Both the position numbers and the translations under genes were made by a program. From assembly GCA_036971615.1 (NCBI GenBank), contig JAYKKR010000002.1, forward strand, positions 1,426,001-1,490,000: DNA of 64,000 nucleotides. The letters run 5' to 3'. Every line of letters starts with the position of its first letter. The first letter of the stretch is position 1. Below the pieces are notes generated by a model. The model was not told where the DNA came from. It made no database searches and saw only the letters and a program-made list of their open reading frames with translations. Source of the stretch: Amyloporia xantha (lineage: Eukaryota; Basidiomycota; Agaricomycetes; Polyporales; Adustoporiaceae). Positions 11,127 to 22,214 of this stretch are shown here, in pieces.

Positions 11127-11696
11127 CAGCTCCTCCTGCAGAAAATGAGGAACGGCAGGCCTGCAGTGCCCGGGTGCCTTTGAAGCGAGGTGCATCTGTG
11201 GGAGTGGCGGCAAAGAATAAGGCAGAACGATCCTTTGAGGCTGCCCATCCTGCCCTCGTCAATGTCCCAAAAATATGGTCTAGAGCGTCGCAGACCGATC
11301 AATTGTGAATCTGTCTATCGTTAGAACGAAGCGTCCACGTCAGTTGCGCTGCTATTGATGATATGCGCACGTACTATTGCAGAGCGCGAATGCGATACTA
11401 TCGAGTACTAGTTATGGATTCAGATCCATATTTTTCAAGCTCCTTCGATTTGAGAAATAATCCAGACAGTTCTGCGCATTGAATGAGACGGACTATCAGG
11501 GTGTCGAATGAATGCCGCATACTGCTCAGTCAAAATCGGAATGACTTCCCAGCAGGAACCTATTACACCAAGCTATCATTGCGTAGACCTCTATACAAGA
11601 AAATAATTTACACTGCAATTAAAGATACGTACATGTGTATGATACATCGGATGTTTAGATAGTAAGCGATACATATACCCTGAATCCTAGGACGAA
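11127..11696. other. Spacer between DUF6593 gene and SCP1
   Basis: Contains the DUF6593 promoter and probable 5'UTR exon and the SCP1 3' flank. No further gene found. Confidence 0.5.
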
Positions 11697-14600
11697 TCAA
11701 TCTATACTCGAATGCGAGGAAAATGATCGTCGGCGCCGACGTGCATTCGATAGTAGACCAAAGTCAAACAGACCAACCGTGTTCCCAAAGCCGGCTATGC
11801 ACATGGTAGAACTGCTGACGAATGGAGTAACCCGAGTGAAATGCAGACGAGGAATGAGAGCACTTCGTCTTGCGGTAGATGGGATAACCCGTTCCGCACC
11901 CGAATGTCCTCGTTTCCGCTTCGAACCCTGGTGGCCGTCCATGTCACGGTTGAGCGCCGTCAATGACGAAGCCTGCAGACGAGAGTCCTCCGGATCGAAC
12001 GTCCAGAGCTCCCACCGTTCCAGCGTTGAAGCACTGAGCCCGTGCGAGGACTCGAGATTCACCTCCACTTTCTGGTCGTTGCGTCGTTGAACAAATTGCG
12101 GGCGGGATTTTCGACGAATACCGACGACCTTGTCGCCTGCGACGTCCCAACTCCCCCGCTCAAACATGGCGTCTGCTACCCGCACCACAACGAGGCTCTG
12201 CCATATTGAAGTCGGCGGGTGAGATGACAGGAAGCCGGCAACTGGCTTCACATCCACGGGACCCAGGGGATGTGAGTCAGCATCATCGCAGTCGGAATTG
12301 ATGAAGAAAGTCTCTTGGCTCCGACGCATGCCGTCCTTCTCAGACGCTCTGCGCGAGTGAACGCCGTGCGCCGAAACAGGGAACATGGAAGTATTTAGTG
12401 CTGAGGTAGTAGATGAGACGGATGGCACTCTGGAGCGGGAGCGTGTGGGCGTGTTGCTGCCGTTAGAGGATGCTATGGACGCGACACTCCCACTCCGAGA
12501 TCTGTGGCCGAGGACGCCCGATCGTAAGCTCGTCTGAGGTTGATTGCGCGGACACGAGCATCGTCTCGTAGGAAGGTAGAGATAAGCACGATAGAAGAGG
12601 ATGACTTGACCGACTGAGAAAGAAACCAAGAAATTCTCGCATGGAAGCTCGCCGCACACCAGGCAGTTGCTCAGCTGCACTGGGGTGACCCGTAGATGGT
12701 TGATTTCGCCGAACGGTTCGTCCATGATCACCAGGCATTCCATCGTCGCAGCGTCCCAAAGCGACACAACGCCAGCTTGGCTTGCTGCGCAGACGATCAT
12801 GTAACGCTTGCCATCGAGCTGTACGTTGCAGACATCGACCTTGCAGACCAGGTCCTGGGGATTCCCCGCAGCGATGTAGCAGTTCCGCGCCAAGAGCTGG
12901 TCCCGTCGATCGACATCACAGAGTTCGAACGTCCCGTCGTCCAAGGAGAACCCGACGAGTATGCGTTCATCACCATGAACAGACAGCAACATTGACTTGA
13001 CCACGGAAGCAGAGCGCGAGGGGGTGACATAGACAGCCATGGGTTGAGACTCCACCTCCCACTGCACGACCTTGCCGTTATCATAGGTTGCATATAGACG
13101 GATAGGTGCCTGTGAATACACCCTTTCCAACGGAGGAGGGGAAGGTGTGAGCGGTCGCATAGGCGACGGCGGACGAGACTGAGGGTAAGCAAATTGGAGC
13201 TGAGCAACAGCAGCTGAAGATGTGTTATCCAGGAATAGCTGAGTCAGGGATTTGACCTGGTCATTTTCTATCGACCAGATTCCAATGGTTCCGGAGCCAG
13301 TACCAACAGCACAAACCGTTCCAGACGGATTGACCGCGATGCTCGTTAGCGTTGTTGCAGCAGAAGGAGTGCTCGCACTGCCCAACAGGATGTCGGACGT
13401 ATCGACCATAGTGTGCGTCCGGGTCGCGGTCTTCCAGATCACGAACTCGTTCTGCAGCCCCAGGGTAGCGATGGTTTTACCATCCTTGTTAGTAGCAATC
13501 ATGTCCACATCTGTAGGAAACGTTCGCGGAAGTGTAGTGAATGAGATTTCTCCATCCACAGAAGATGACTCCTCTGAGCTGTCACAGTCCGGTTCAGGGC
13601 GTTGCCGTTGCGCCTCCAGAAGTTCCACGTTTTTCAACAGGTAGAGCAGAAGGCCATACAGGAGGACAGTAGTTGCAGTAATGGGGAAGACAATGATCTT
13701 GATTAGCCACCAGACCTGTCTGATTGTGCGACTCCAGAGACGGCTAAACCGAGAGACGCGCGGACGGGACGCTTTCTCATTCTCCATCGTCGGGAGCGGC
13801 TTCGCATTCGCGTCCTCTTCGGGAGCCAGAACCAGGATGGTGGGAGACTCGATGCGGATATGGACGAGTGAATCATCGGCAGGGTTGAGTATCTGCCAGA
13901 TATGGTAGGCGGGAGATACGCTGTCCAGAGGAGTCATCTTGTGTATTCTCGCCAGCGGGTGGCGCAGCAAAGCGTTTCCTGCATCTTCTTTGTTATGGGC
14001 AGAAGATGGAGATGTCGCATAGTACAGGGTAGCTGTAATCGCTAGAAGCTAAAGGGCATCATTGTAAAACTTCAAATTGGAATATGAGATATAAATACCA
14101 GGAAGAGACTGATGTTCTTGGCGGGACGACCCCGAATTGTGTTCTTGGTAGCTGTGATCGCCTGACCCCACGTTCTAGCGGGCGGTAGAACAGGACTTCC
14201 ACCTGGAGGTTTCGAAGCGTCTGTTGGCGCTAGAGTGTTCTGTCGCAGAAGTTCGTCCAGCTGTATATTAAACGTCAGACTGTGTGGCGGAGATGATGCT
14301 TATTCGCCTACCTCCAGGCGCTGAATATCAATCGAGAGGACAGTCACGAAGAATGTATGCACTAAGAACCAGTGTGCAACCAGCACTACAATCGAGAAGG
14401 CGCAGAATTGCCGGATGGCGCCGCTGGAGAAGAATGCGATGACGCCAAGGACCGCATTATACGAAACCACCTTGAGAGTGTTGGAAGTCCCGGCTTGACT
14501 CAAGCCCTGAGCAATTCTCTCCTTGACGGGTATGGTAACAGGTGTCTTCAAGACTGCGTCAACCTGCGTTGCGTCTGTGATTCAGAAAAAGCCACTGCAC

Positions 14601-15890
14601 GATATACGGGAACAACTCACTATGTGGAACATATTCTCAACGCCAATGAAGATAACGATGATCGGAAACAGTTCCCTGTCACAATTGCTGAGCATACTGA
14701 CATCAAATATAGAAAGCAGGCATACCATGGAACCATAGTCATTCTGAAGCCTACGAGCGCGCACACACTTAGACTGGTGATAGTACTAACGAGGAGCTCG
14801 ATGAGACCCGTTAGCGCCAGACCGAACCGGGAATGAACAGTGTCCATGCGCCGCATGGATCGCACGCAATACACGAGGAACGCCAAATATGCCGCGTAGC
14901 AGAACGCAGATAGAATTGTGATGCGACTCTTCGCAGAGACGTTCTTGTCATACTAGTGCGAGCTTAAGTGTCATGCACTGATTTCAGCAACCAGGAGACA
15001 CTCACCTCGAGAGCTACCAATTTGGGCGTTTGGGCCTGGACAACTAGGTCGCCGCTGTACCCAGCTGCCTCTTCCAGCACTCGCAACCACTGGAAGTGAC
15101 CAGTATTGTCAAGACAGTCTCTGTCCGGGAAGAAATACGTGAGGGCCAGGAACATGGCACTGTCGATGTACGAGGAAGTAGGGTCGTGGAGTTCCCGGCC
15201 CGCTAGGACCATTTCAGGGCTGACAGTTATGCCAGAAACGTTCTTGGACAAATTGATCGTATCCAGGATGTTGTCGTCCGCCAAGATAGCCTGTTCATCG
15301 TAGTTCCAGAACGCCAGAGGGCTGAAGGAGAAACAAGAGCCAGCCGGGGTCTTCAGACAAGACATACCGCGTGATGCAAGGATGTCCGATATGCGATGTT
15401 CAAGCTTCAAAGCTGAGAGAAGCGTACTTCGATCCAAGGACTCCAAGCCATATTCCGGCGAGACGCTGCCGACCAGTATTCGCTCAGAACGTAGGATTCC
15501 CTGCACACCGCACTGGGCTCGCGCGACTGAGTCATCGCGTACTCGAAGGGTGCTGTGTCCTTCCCACAAGGGACGCAGATCATGTTGAGCAAAGTAGCTC
15601 GAGATGTCGTCCGGAGTCAAAAATGAGTCGAGAACGCGGAGGGTGAAGCCGGCGAAGAAATGGGTCTCAGGTGACGAATAGATGGCTATGGCAGGGAACA
15701 AGAGCGAGGTGATGACAATAGAGGAGACGAGGATGAGTCGTATCTGATGTGTTGCACAGTGACTATCGTGGAGAGCGTCAATAGCGCTGCGCAGACGGAG
15801 GAAGAGCACTTACATTCCAAACCGGTGGAAGAACCTCGTCCCATATGCCCGCGCATATTGTAACACAGCGGGTGCCGGGAGAGAGTACAT
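11697..15890 (-). CDS. SCP1: SREBP cleavage-activating protein homologue (sterol sensor)
   Basis: Escorts the membrane-bound transcription factor Sre1/SREBP and senses sterols in the ER. Seven exons: 15890-15814, 15762-15006, 14952-14726, 14675-14621, 14563-14312, 14260-14099 and 14048-11697, giving 1293 residues, close to animal SCAP. The first exon and junction read RFFHRFGIHCATHQIRLILV, the typical start with a first membrane helix. A large lumenal loop follows, then the sterol-sensing membrane block: AYLAFLVYCVRSMRRMDTV, LFPIIVIFIGVENMFHI, TPVTIPVKERIAQGLS and VHTFFVTVLSIDIQRLE. One more membrane helix is at about 13680-13630. The C-terminal half is WD40-like, with a Ser/Arg-rich insert near 12400. 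Complete and unbroken. Shares an upstream region with PDX1. Confidence 0.93.
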
Positions 15891-16682
15891 GGCAATGTAA
15901 GCTGGCTTGCTGTGCAGACGAGAGCCTCTGTCTGCTACTAGAATCGTTCGACAAGAGTAGGAGCCACAGAAAGCTAAAAGAGCCGAGAAGAAGACCTGTC
16001 AATGAGCGACGGAAGACAGCGCAGTGAGGGCTAAATCAAGAAAGCTGTGTCAAAAGTCGACAACGCAACAGGCTTCCATCCGAATTGCTGCGCAGATATG
16101 AGTAGTGTGAATGATGCTCAAGCTCTTATGAGGCAGTGCGAGAGACTCGGGCTTCATTCACTAGCGCTCGTTGTCGGAGAACCCGGCGCATTCCGTGTGT
16201 TTGGGGAGGACAGAGAGAGCAACAAAATACGCCAGCCAGGGAGCGGGCTACTTGAGCAAGGTGGTCGATTTGTGAAAGATATAGCAGCGACTGAAAATGG
16301 CGAACTGCGAAGCGGAAGGAGGACCCAGAATTATCACAATTTATTGGTGCATCGTACGTTCAAGCAAATGTCTCGGCGGGCGCTTATGATCCTGGCGGAG
16401 GCGGCCAGCAAGCGTATGCTATTACAACGTTCTGTCTATGCATCCCATGAAGAGAAGTACGCGTACGTACATATAGCGAGAACATGGGGGAAATCATTTA
16501 GAAAAGGAGAGCGTTGGAGACAACTTATCGAGGACTCGTTCACTGCAGAGAGACTGGCGAGGCACGGCGGCCCACGTGAGAGTGATCGCGCGCGTCAGAC
16601 GCGGACGGAGAGGCATGCTCGGAGGCCTTGCTCAGTCGTCCCAGGTCGTCCCATCCCTCTGTCCACGACTTGTGCGACTCTC
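15891..16682. other. Shared upstream region of SCP1 and PDX1
   Basis: A 792-bp spacer between divergent genes. An open frame at 16047-16916 crosses it but has no family features and changes no conserved codons. No specific regulatory site could be defended. Confidence 0.5.
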
Positions 16683-17804
16683 ATGCACTCCCTTCGCCAG
16701 CTGCCAAAAGCCATTGCGCGGTCCTCGCCCAGTCGAAGATGTATGTGCCCCATGTTCCAGCGCGTCGGCTTGAAGCTCATTCTCTCCAGGGCTGCAGACC
16801 ACCGCGGCACGGCAGGCCATTACCAATATGCAAATGCCTGCCATGTCCCCTACTATGACCGAGGGTGGGATCATGGAGTGGAAGAAGCAGGAAGGGGATG
16901 CGTTCTCAGCTGGTGACGTGTTGTTAGAGATAGTGAGTCCCGCTGCCACCGTCACACTTGCTGGTGTGAGATGGACCTCCCGCCGTAGGAAACAGACAAG
17001 GCTACGATAGACGTGGAAGCTCCGGACGATGGCATATTGGGCAAGATTATAGTACGAATGCTCTGCTCTGCGCGCGAGCGACATTCTAATCTCTGCTATG
17101 TAGGCTCCTAATGGCACGAAGAACATCCCCGTCGGACAGGTCATCGGAATCTTGGCGGAGGAAGGGGACGACATCTCTAACTTACAAGCTCCTGCTGAAA
17201 CACAGCCGAGCGCACCAAAACAAGAGTCGTCCTCAGCATCATCTCCGCCGCCATCCTCCGTCCCCGACAAGCAGCAGTCAGAGCCGTCCGTCCCCGCCGC
17301 TCGTCCCACAGCACATCCGGAGAGCTCGCGTCCGCTCTTCCCCTCTGTCATGCGCCTCCTGCAGGAGAACAGCATCGACAATGCGGACAAGATCAAGGGA
17401 ACCGGCGTGCGCGGCATGCTGACCAAGGGCGACGTGCTGGCGTACCTCGGCAAGGCAAGCGGCCCTATGGGCACATACAAGGAGTCGCCGAAGGAGGACG
17501 TGACGAAGCCGCCGAAGAAGGCGGAGCCTGTGGTATTGGATGGTGCCTCTCTGCGCCGACTGATCGTGACGAGCATGTTGGAAGCTTCAACGAAGGCGCG
17601 ATCAGTACCAGGTAAGAGATGTCAGTCCACGGAGGATATCTAGCGTATTGACTGGGTCATCCGTATGCAGCACCGCCAGCAGACTTCGACTCGATTATCG
17701 CAGACTATCTTCCCGCTTCAAGGTCAACCGCTGCCCCACTCGCTGCCCCCTCTCTTCCCAAGTCACCGAAATCAAGCGGTGGATTTTTAGATGGGCTAGC
17801 TTAG
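16683..17804 (+). CDS. PDX1: Pyruvate dehydrogenase complex protein X (E3-binding protein)
   Basis: Anchors dihydrolipoamide dehydrogenase (E3) to the mitochondrial pyruvate dehydrogenase core. Five exons: 16683-16740, 16790-16932, 16989-17051, 17104-17611 and 17671-17804, 301 residues. An Arg/Ser-rich presequence (MHSLRQLPKAIARSSPSRR) precedes a lipoyl domain opening with MQMPAMSPTMTEGGI, whose lipoylated lysine is in ETDKATIDVEAPDDG. A Pro/Ser/Ala linker follows, then a peripheral-subunit-binding domain with SVMRLLQENSID and GTGVRGMLTKGDVLAYL. The catalytic acyltransferase domain of E2 (with its HxxxDG motif) is absent, which separates it from dihydrolipoyl transacetylase. It is shorter than yeast Pdx1. 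Alternative: a truncated E2, less likely because the gene ends cleanly. Confidence 0.9.
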
Positions 17805-18026
17805 GATCATGTAATTATCCGGGATTTGCTCAAACGGATATTCATAATTTTCAGTATGCTCCTCGCTTTCGTCAGGAGCACTCGACAGCTGTGACTATTG
17901 GCTACCTTCATTCCACGTCCTTGCGGTGTGCGCTAGTTTTTCCATACACTATAAATACATTACTCTCAAGATAGGCATAAGTCCATACGGCTACATCAAC
18001 GCAGAAAGAAATCAGACAACCAGCAT

Positions 18027-19631
18027 TCACCGTTCCTCGTCAAGTGGTAAACACTGGTCATAGCTAAGCGAATTTTCATTCCGCTGAGAGCAGCGAGGCA
18101 CTCACCCGAAACTCGATGAAACCATCCGAGTCCCCGCTCTCGCGGGTCCTAGGCGTAGGCATGATCAACTGCATGCTCAGCAAACCTTCTTCATTGATGC
18201 GCAGCGACGTCTTGGTCGAACTCTGCAGCGCGCGCTGTGCATGTATGATGTGGCGGAACCGATAACTAAGATGCACAGCGATTTGAGATGCAGCATTCGT
18301 AAAGAATCGCGACATCAATACGTTGGAGACAGCTTACCTGAAGCTGACCTGCTCGTCGCACTCGCATGACTCGAGGACTTCCTTGTCGCTAGGATAGTCC
18401 ATCTGAGAGAAACGATCAGTGCGTGCTTAGCTACTATGCCGAGGAGATTCCTGGACGAGCGGGATCAGTACCTCTGTGCTCCCAAATGTCCCAGCGGCCT
18501 GTAAGCGCAATCGCGGAGGCGCCGACGCTCGACCGGCTCTACCAGGTGGCGGGGGCGGGTTGCAGATAATAGTGAGCTTCTCGCAGGAAGGGTCAAGTTC
18601 CGACAAAGCATCTCGGAGCCACGAAGACTGCAAGCACCCGTCATTCACCAACGGAATATTGTGGTCACAAGAATGACCGCACCTTGAGAATGATCTTCAT
18701 GACGCTATATGCGGTCGATCATGGCCTCTTTCAGGTCGCAGTGTATCGGAGGCAATTACAACGCTTACGTTGGCGAGCTAGAGAACTCGAAGGACAAAAT
18801 CGGCTCGGGTTCAAATGTGCTAATTTCGCATGAGGCGGTAGGCCCCTTTGAATCTTCTGCTCTGATATCAAAAGGTCAGCATTGGCACAGCGCGTGAAAT
18901 TGCTTCGTACAAGAGCAACGTCAGTGGATAGCCTGCGCCGGCGTAGGTCAACCGCATGCCCGTGCCCTTCTCTGAGCCAAAATACTGATCGATGCGGCCA
19001 TTGGCAGATGACTTGTTGGATCTGGGATTGCTGCGGCCGGAAGGACCATCCTCTCGCTCTTCTTCGCGATCAGAGTTTCCGCTGGTCCGCCACCTCCTGT
19101 GCTTTGAGGTAGTGGTGTTCGATGAGGCCCCTGACGTCCCAAAAATATTGAGGCAATCAATCAGGCTGCTGAGCTGGATCTCGAAAGACGTGTTCAAAGC
19201 TTCGTCTTCTGAACTCGAGTCGTCTGGATTTGTTGGGGGAGGTGCAGCTTCGGCATTGTATACGAATTCGTTGAAAAGTCCCTTGAAGATATATGCAGTA
19301 GCTAAAAATTCAATTGGAAAAAATGACAGAGGAGCACAAGAAGCTTTCTTACCGAGCAGAGTACGCGCTTCTTCGACGGTAATAGATAGACCCTCTGCGT
19401 TGACACTGACGGTAGCTCGCTACATAATGTTGGATTTGATCCATCTTACTATATGAATGACACACATAACTCACTTTTGCAAAGTTCAGCCCTCGAAGAA
19501 GAGCGACAAAGTAGCGAACATCATGGACGGAAGCGGTAAGGATCTAAGAAACAGCATACGGATGAAGCACTTAGTCAGACAGAACTGTAGCTCACTTGAA
19601 TCGCTTCGCCTTCTTCTGAATCACTGGACAT
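18027..19631 (-). CDS. RAD1: DNA-damage checkpoint clamp subunit Rad1
   Basis: Subunit of the Rad9-Rad1-Hus1 ring, a PCNA-like clamp loaded at damaged DNA to activate the checkpoint kinase pathway. The gene is split into many short exons. The first is 19631-19596 (MSSDSEEGEAIQ). The next hold ILTASVHDVRYFVALLRGL and RATVSVNAEGLSITVEEARTLL. A long middle exon contains AYIFKGLFNEFVYN and IDCLNIFGTSG, then a charged insert, then RLTYAGAGYPLTLLL. It continues with AEDSKGPTASCEISTFEPEP, VMKIILK, WLRDALSELDPSCEKLTI, MDYPSDKEVLE and a last exon YDQCLPLDEER ending at a TGA at 18027-18029. The order matches the Rad1/Rec1 family from end to end. The insert after GTSGASS (rich in Arg, Ser, Glu) is longer than in animal RAD1. 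No frame break seen. Confidence 0.92.
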
Positions 19632-19801
19632 GACGAATCAGGTCGGAAAAGAGATGGAAGTTCCAGTAGCGGGGTACAGTCGACTAGTATGGAAGTCGCA
19701 TGTAAAGATGATGGCAGACGCGCCGACGCGTCGCGTGATCGCGATTCAGCGAAAGGCGCTCAGTTCCGTCCGTCACACAGTAGTTATGTACCTGGCAGCT
19801 A

Positions 19802-20225
19802 GTAAGATAGGCCCAAGTCATTCTCGACTACTATGGTCACGATGTGACAATCACGTGCATGGCCCAGATAACTATTTGTCTCGTGCCTATTTACATGATA
19901 ACGGGTAGTTATGCAGTAGTTGTGGTGGTAAAAAGCTGATTTTGAGTCGCAACAAAGGGCTTATTCTCATATATGCAGCTTACATAAGCAGCAAGGTCGG
20001 ACAGCTCGCGATCCTATTGCGTTGGATGGAGGCCCTTATTCGCAATTCGGTCACCATCAATCTTTAGGGAACACATTTCCACCCAGTCTGATGGTACCCG
20101 AATTTTATTTAATGTCCTTTGACTTCACATTTTGATTCTTTCGTACTTTCTCTCTGCCAAACTGGTGTAAGCGTGACAGCCACAGGTCACGTGAAGTAGT
20201 CGAGAATGACTTGGGCCTATCTTAC
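19802..20225. mobile_element. TA-flanked MITE with perfect 31-bp terminal inverted repeats
   Basis: Bases 19802-19832 are the exact reverse complement of 20195-20225. Each end begins GTAAGATAGGCCCAAG. TA flanks both ends (19800-19801 and 20226-20227), as expected for a target-site duplication of Tc1/mariner-type transposition. The 424-bp body has no coding capacity. Perfect arms suggest a young copy. Confidence 0.82.
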
Positions 20226-20379
20226 TATCAATTCCAAGACCAGTTGCTCGCTTGTTAATGCTCGAGCAGTAATATAACGCGACGTCATGGTCAACTTCAC
20301 TTATTGACAAAAGCTACAACGATACATAGAGTGACCGTAAAATTTGGTTCGATGGGCAATGTGGAATCTTTTGTTGCTA

Positions 20380-20555
20380 CAGTAGACAATCTCATAATGC
20401 ATGAGCTCATAATGCATAAAATCTCGTAATGCATAGGCCGGGTCGGGAACCAACCTGGGGTCAGCCACCTATTTGTCAATATGCTCATGCATAAATTCTC
20501 ATAATGCATACGCCAGGTGGGGGACCAACGTGATGCATTATGAGATTGTCTACTG
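20380..20555. mobile_element. TA-flanked CAGT...ACTG MITE, Tc1/mariner-like
   Basis: Bases 20378-20402 and 20533-20557 are exact reverse complements. Counting TA as the target duplication, the 176-bp element starts CAGTAGACAATC and ends with its complement; CAGT ends are common in Tc1/mariner elements. Inside is an imperfect direct repeat: AATGCATAGGCCGGG near 20428 against AATGCATACGCCAGG near 20502. The word CTCATAATGCAT recurs. Non-coding. Confidence 0.85.
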
Positions 20556-20874
20556 TATTGGTATGCTCAAGAGATAAACTCCAAGATGAGGACCACGACT
20601 AAGTACGTAAATCATGTAAGAGTGTCGCAGTCAGTACGTACGATCACTGAGATGATCGGGCTGTGGCACGGCTACCCAATCAGGAGTCTCGCCTTGTGTT
20701 CAACGTTCATCGTGTTTGGCAAGGATCGCAAAGAACTCTTCGTCGCTGCTACTCGCGAACTCTGCAGCGGCCAGGAAACGGCTCAGTATCTCCAGAAGCC
20801 TTATAACCCATTACATTCCTTCAAGAGCTCAAGGTCTATATCTCCTGCGACAAATTTGACGTCTAGCAGACATC

Positions 20875-21933
20875 ATGTCGTCCCAATCTACCGTGACAAG
20901 GGCCGTCGCAGTGTACTGCGCCTCCTCGGTCGGCCGCCAGCCTGCGTACCTACACGCAGCTCACTGTATGTGCTGTCCCCTCCTCAAAACCGCAATATCG
21001 GCTGAATCACCAGCATGGATCGTGCCTCACGACTTGCAGCTCTAGGCAAGGCCCTTGCTGACGCCGGCAGGCCGCTCGTCTACGGAGGCGGATCGGTGGG
21101 GATCATGGGCGCCGTATCTGGAGCCGTGCTTGAAGCTGGCGGAGACGTCATCGGCGTCGTTCCCCAAGCCATGGTTACCGCCGGAGGCGAAGTTGACCAG
21201 ACCGAGGGCAAACGGGGCCCGGGGGTCGCGCTGCAGGAAAAGGGACGGGAGAAGGTGCTATTGCATGTCTGCATGCGTGCAGGCTGAGGCTCACGGTCAG
21301 AACCCACAGGTGGAAACAGTGAGTTCCAGTGGAATACGGTGAGATGGTGTGCGGCCCGAGTTGAACGACGCCTCGTGCTAGATCGTGGTGAACTCGATGC
21401 ACGAGAGGAAGTTGGAGATGGCGAGGCGATCTTCCGGCTTCATTGGCTTGCCAGGCGGGTTTGGAACTTTTGAAGAGGTCAGTCCAGTTTGTCGGCTCTC
21501 GCTCCAGCATCCTGATGGGAATATACGTCTGTACGGCACAGGTCCTCGAAGCCATCTGCTGGACCCAACTCGGGATCCACGAGAAACGTGCGTTCCTGAA
21601 TACACCATTGGGTGACTTTTACGTATCCTGACGTCATCGGCCTCCGATTCAACAGCAATAGTAGTCGTGAACGTCCTCGGCTACTTCAACCCTCTCCGCG
21701 ACCTGATCAAGAATGGGATCCGTGAGGGTTTCATTCTCCCTCAGAATGAGGGTCTTGTCTTGTTTGTCAATGGGCCTCCAGATCACAAAGTGCACGATGA
21801 GTTCGACTGGGGGACAGCGGCAGTTGAGGCACTGGATTCATGGACACCGGGGGAGCGGACTCATTATTATGATTGGACAAAGAAAAAAGGTCCGGGCGGT
21901 GAGAGTTTTGACGATACTCTCAAGGCAGCTTGA
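20875..21933 (+). CDS. LOG-family protein (cytokinin-riboside 5'-monophosphate phosphoribohydrolase / lysine-decarboxylase-like)
   Basis: The family cleaves nucleoside 5'-monophosphates, releasing free base (cytokinins in plants and some fungi). The fungal substrate is often unknown. Exon 1 starts at 20875 ([20 protein letters not shown]). Exon 2 runs to 21254 and holds [14 protein letters not shown] and [10 protein letters not shown] 9-nt microexon at 21310-21318 gives VET. Exon 4 (from 21382) holds [10 protein letters not shown] and the diagnostic [11 protein letters not shown] (PGGxGTxxE). Short exons then give [16 protein letters not shown], and the last exon reads [18 protein letters not shown], ending 21933. 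The first junction is the weakest: only a GTGCTG donor keeps frame. About 240 residues. Confidence 0.9.
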
Positions 21934-22214
21934 GGCAAGCGCAGGAGGTAGACTAGATAACGTTTGTGCAAACTTTTACTGAGTATCGACTGCCATAGGA
22001 CTATGAACGATGGTGGGAGTACGGTATCCATGTCGTACCATGCCAAGAAGAAGGTGTCATCTACGCTCGCTACGGCGACTATGTAGGTGGTAGATGTAGG
22101 TAATAAGTATAAGTATAGACAAAGCAATGCGATAATATTATGGTCCAGATTGTCCTTCCGGGTTGTAATGAATGGATATGAACGGTAAAAGCGATCGTAT
22201 GAGATGTGCGCAAA

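Larger units (their letters stand above)
19632..20874. other. Divergent RAD1/LOG spacer carrying two MITE-like elements
   Basis: This 1.24-kb spacer is about half made of two TA-flanked inverted-repeat elements (19802-20225 and 20380-20555). The rest must contain both promoters. No ORF of interest. Confidence 0.7.

Noticed and set aside
16047..16916. 289-codon plus-strand ORF overlapping the PDX1 start
   Set aside because: Its last part covers PDX1 exons in the wrong frame. The upstream part has no domain and lies in the shared promoter.
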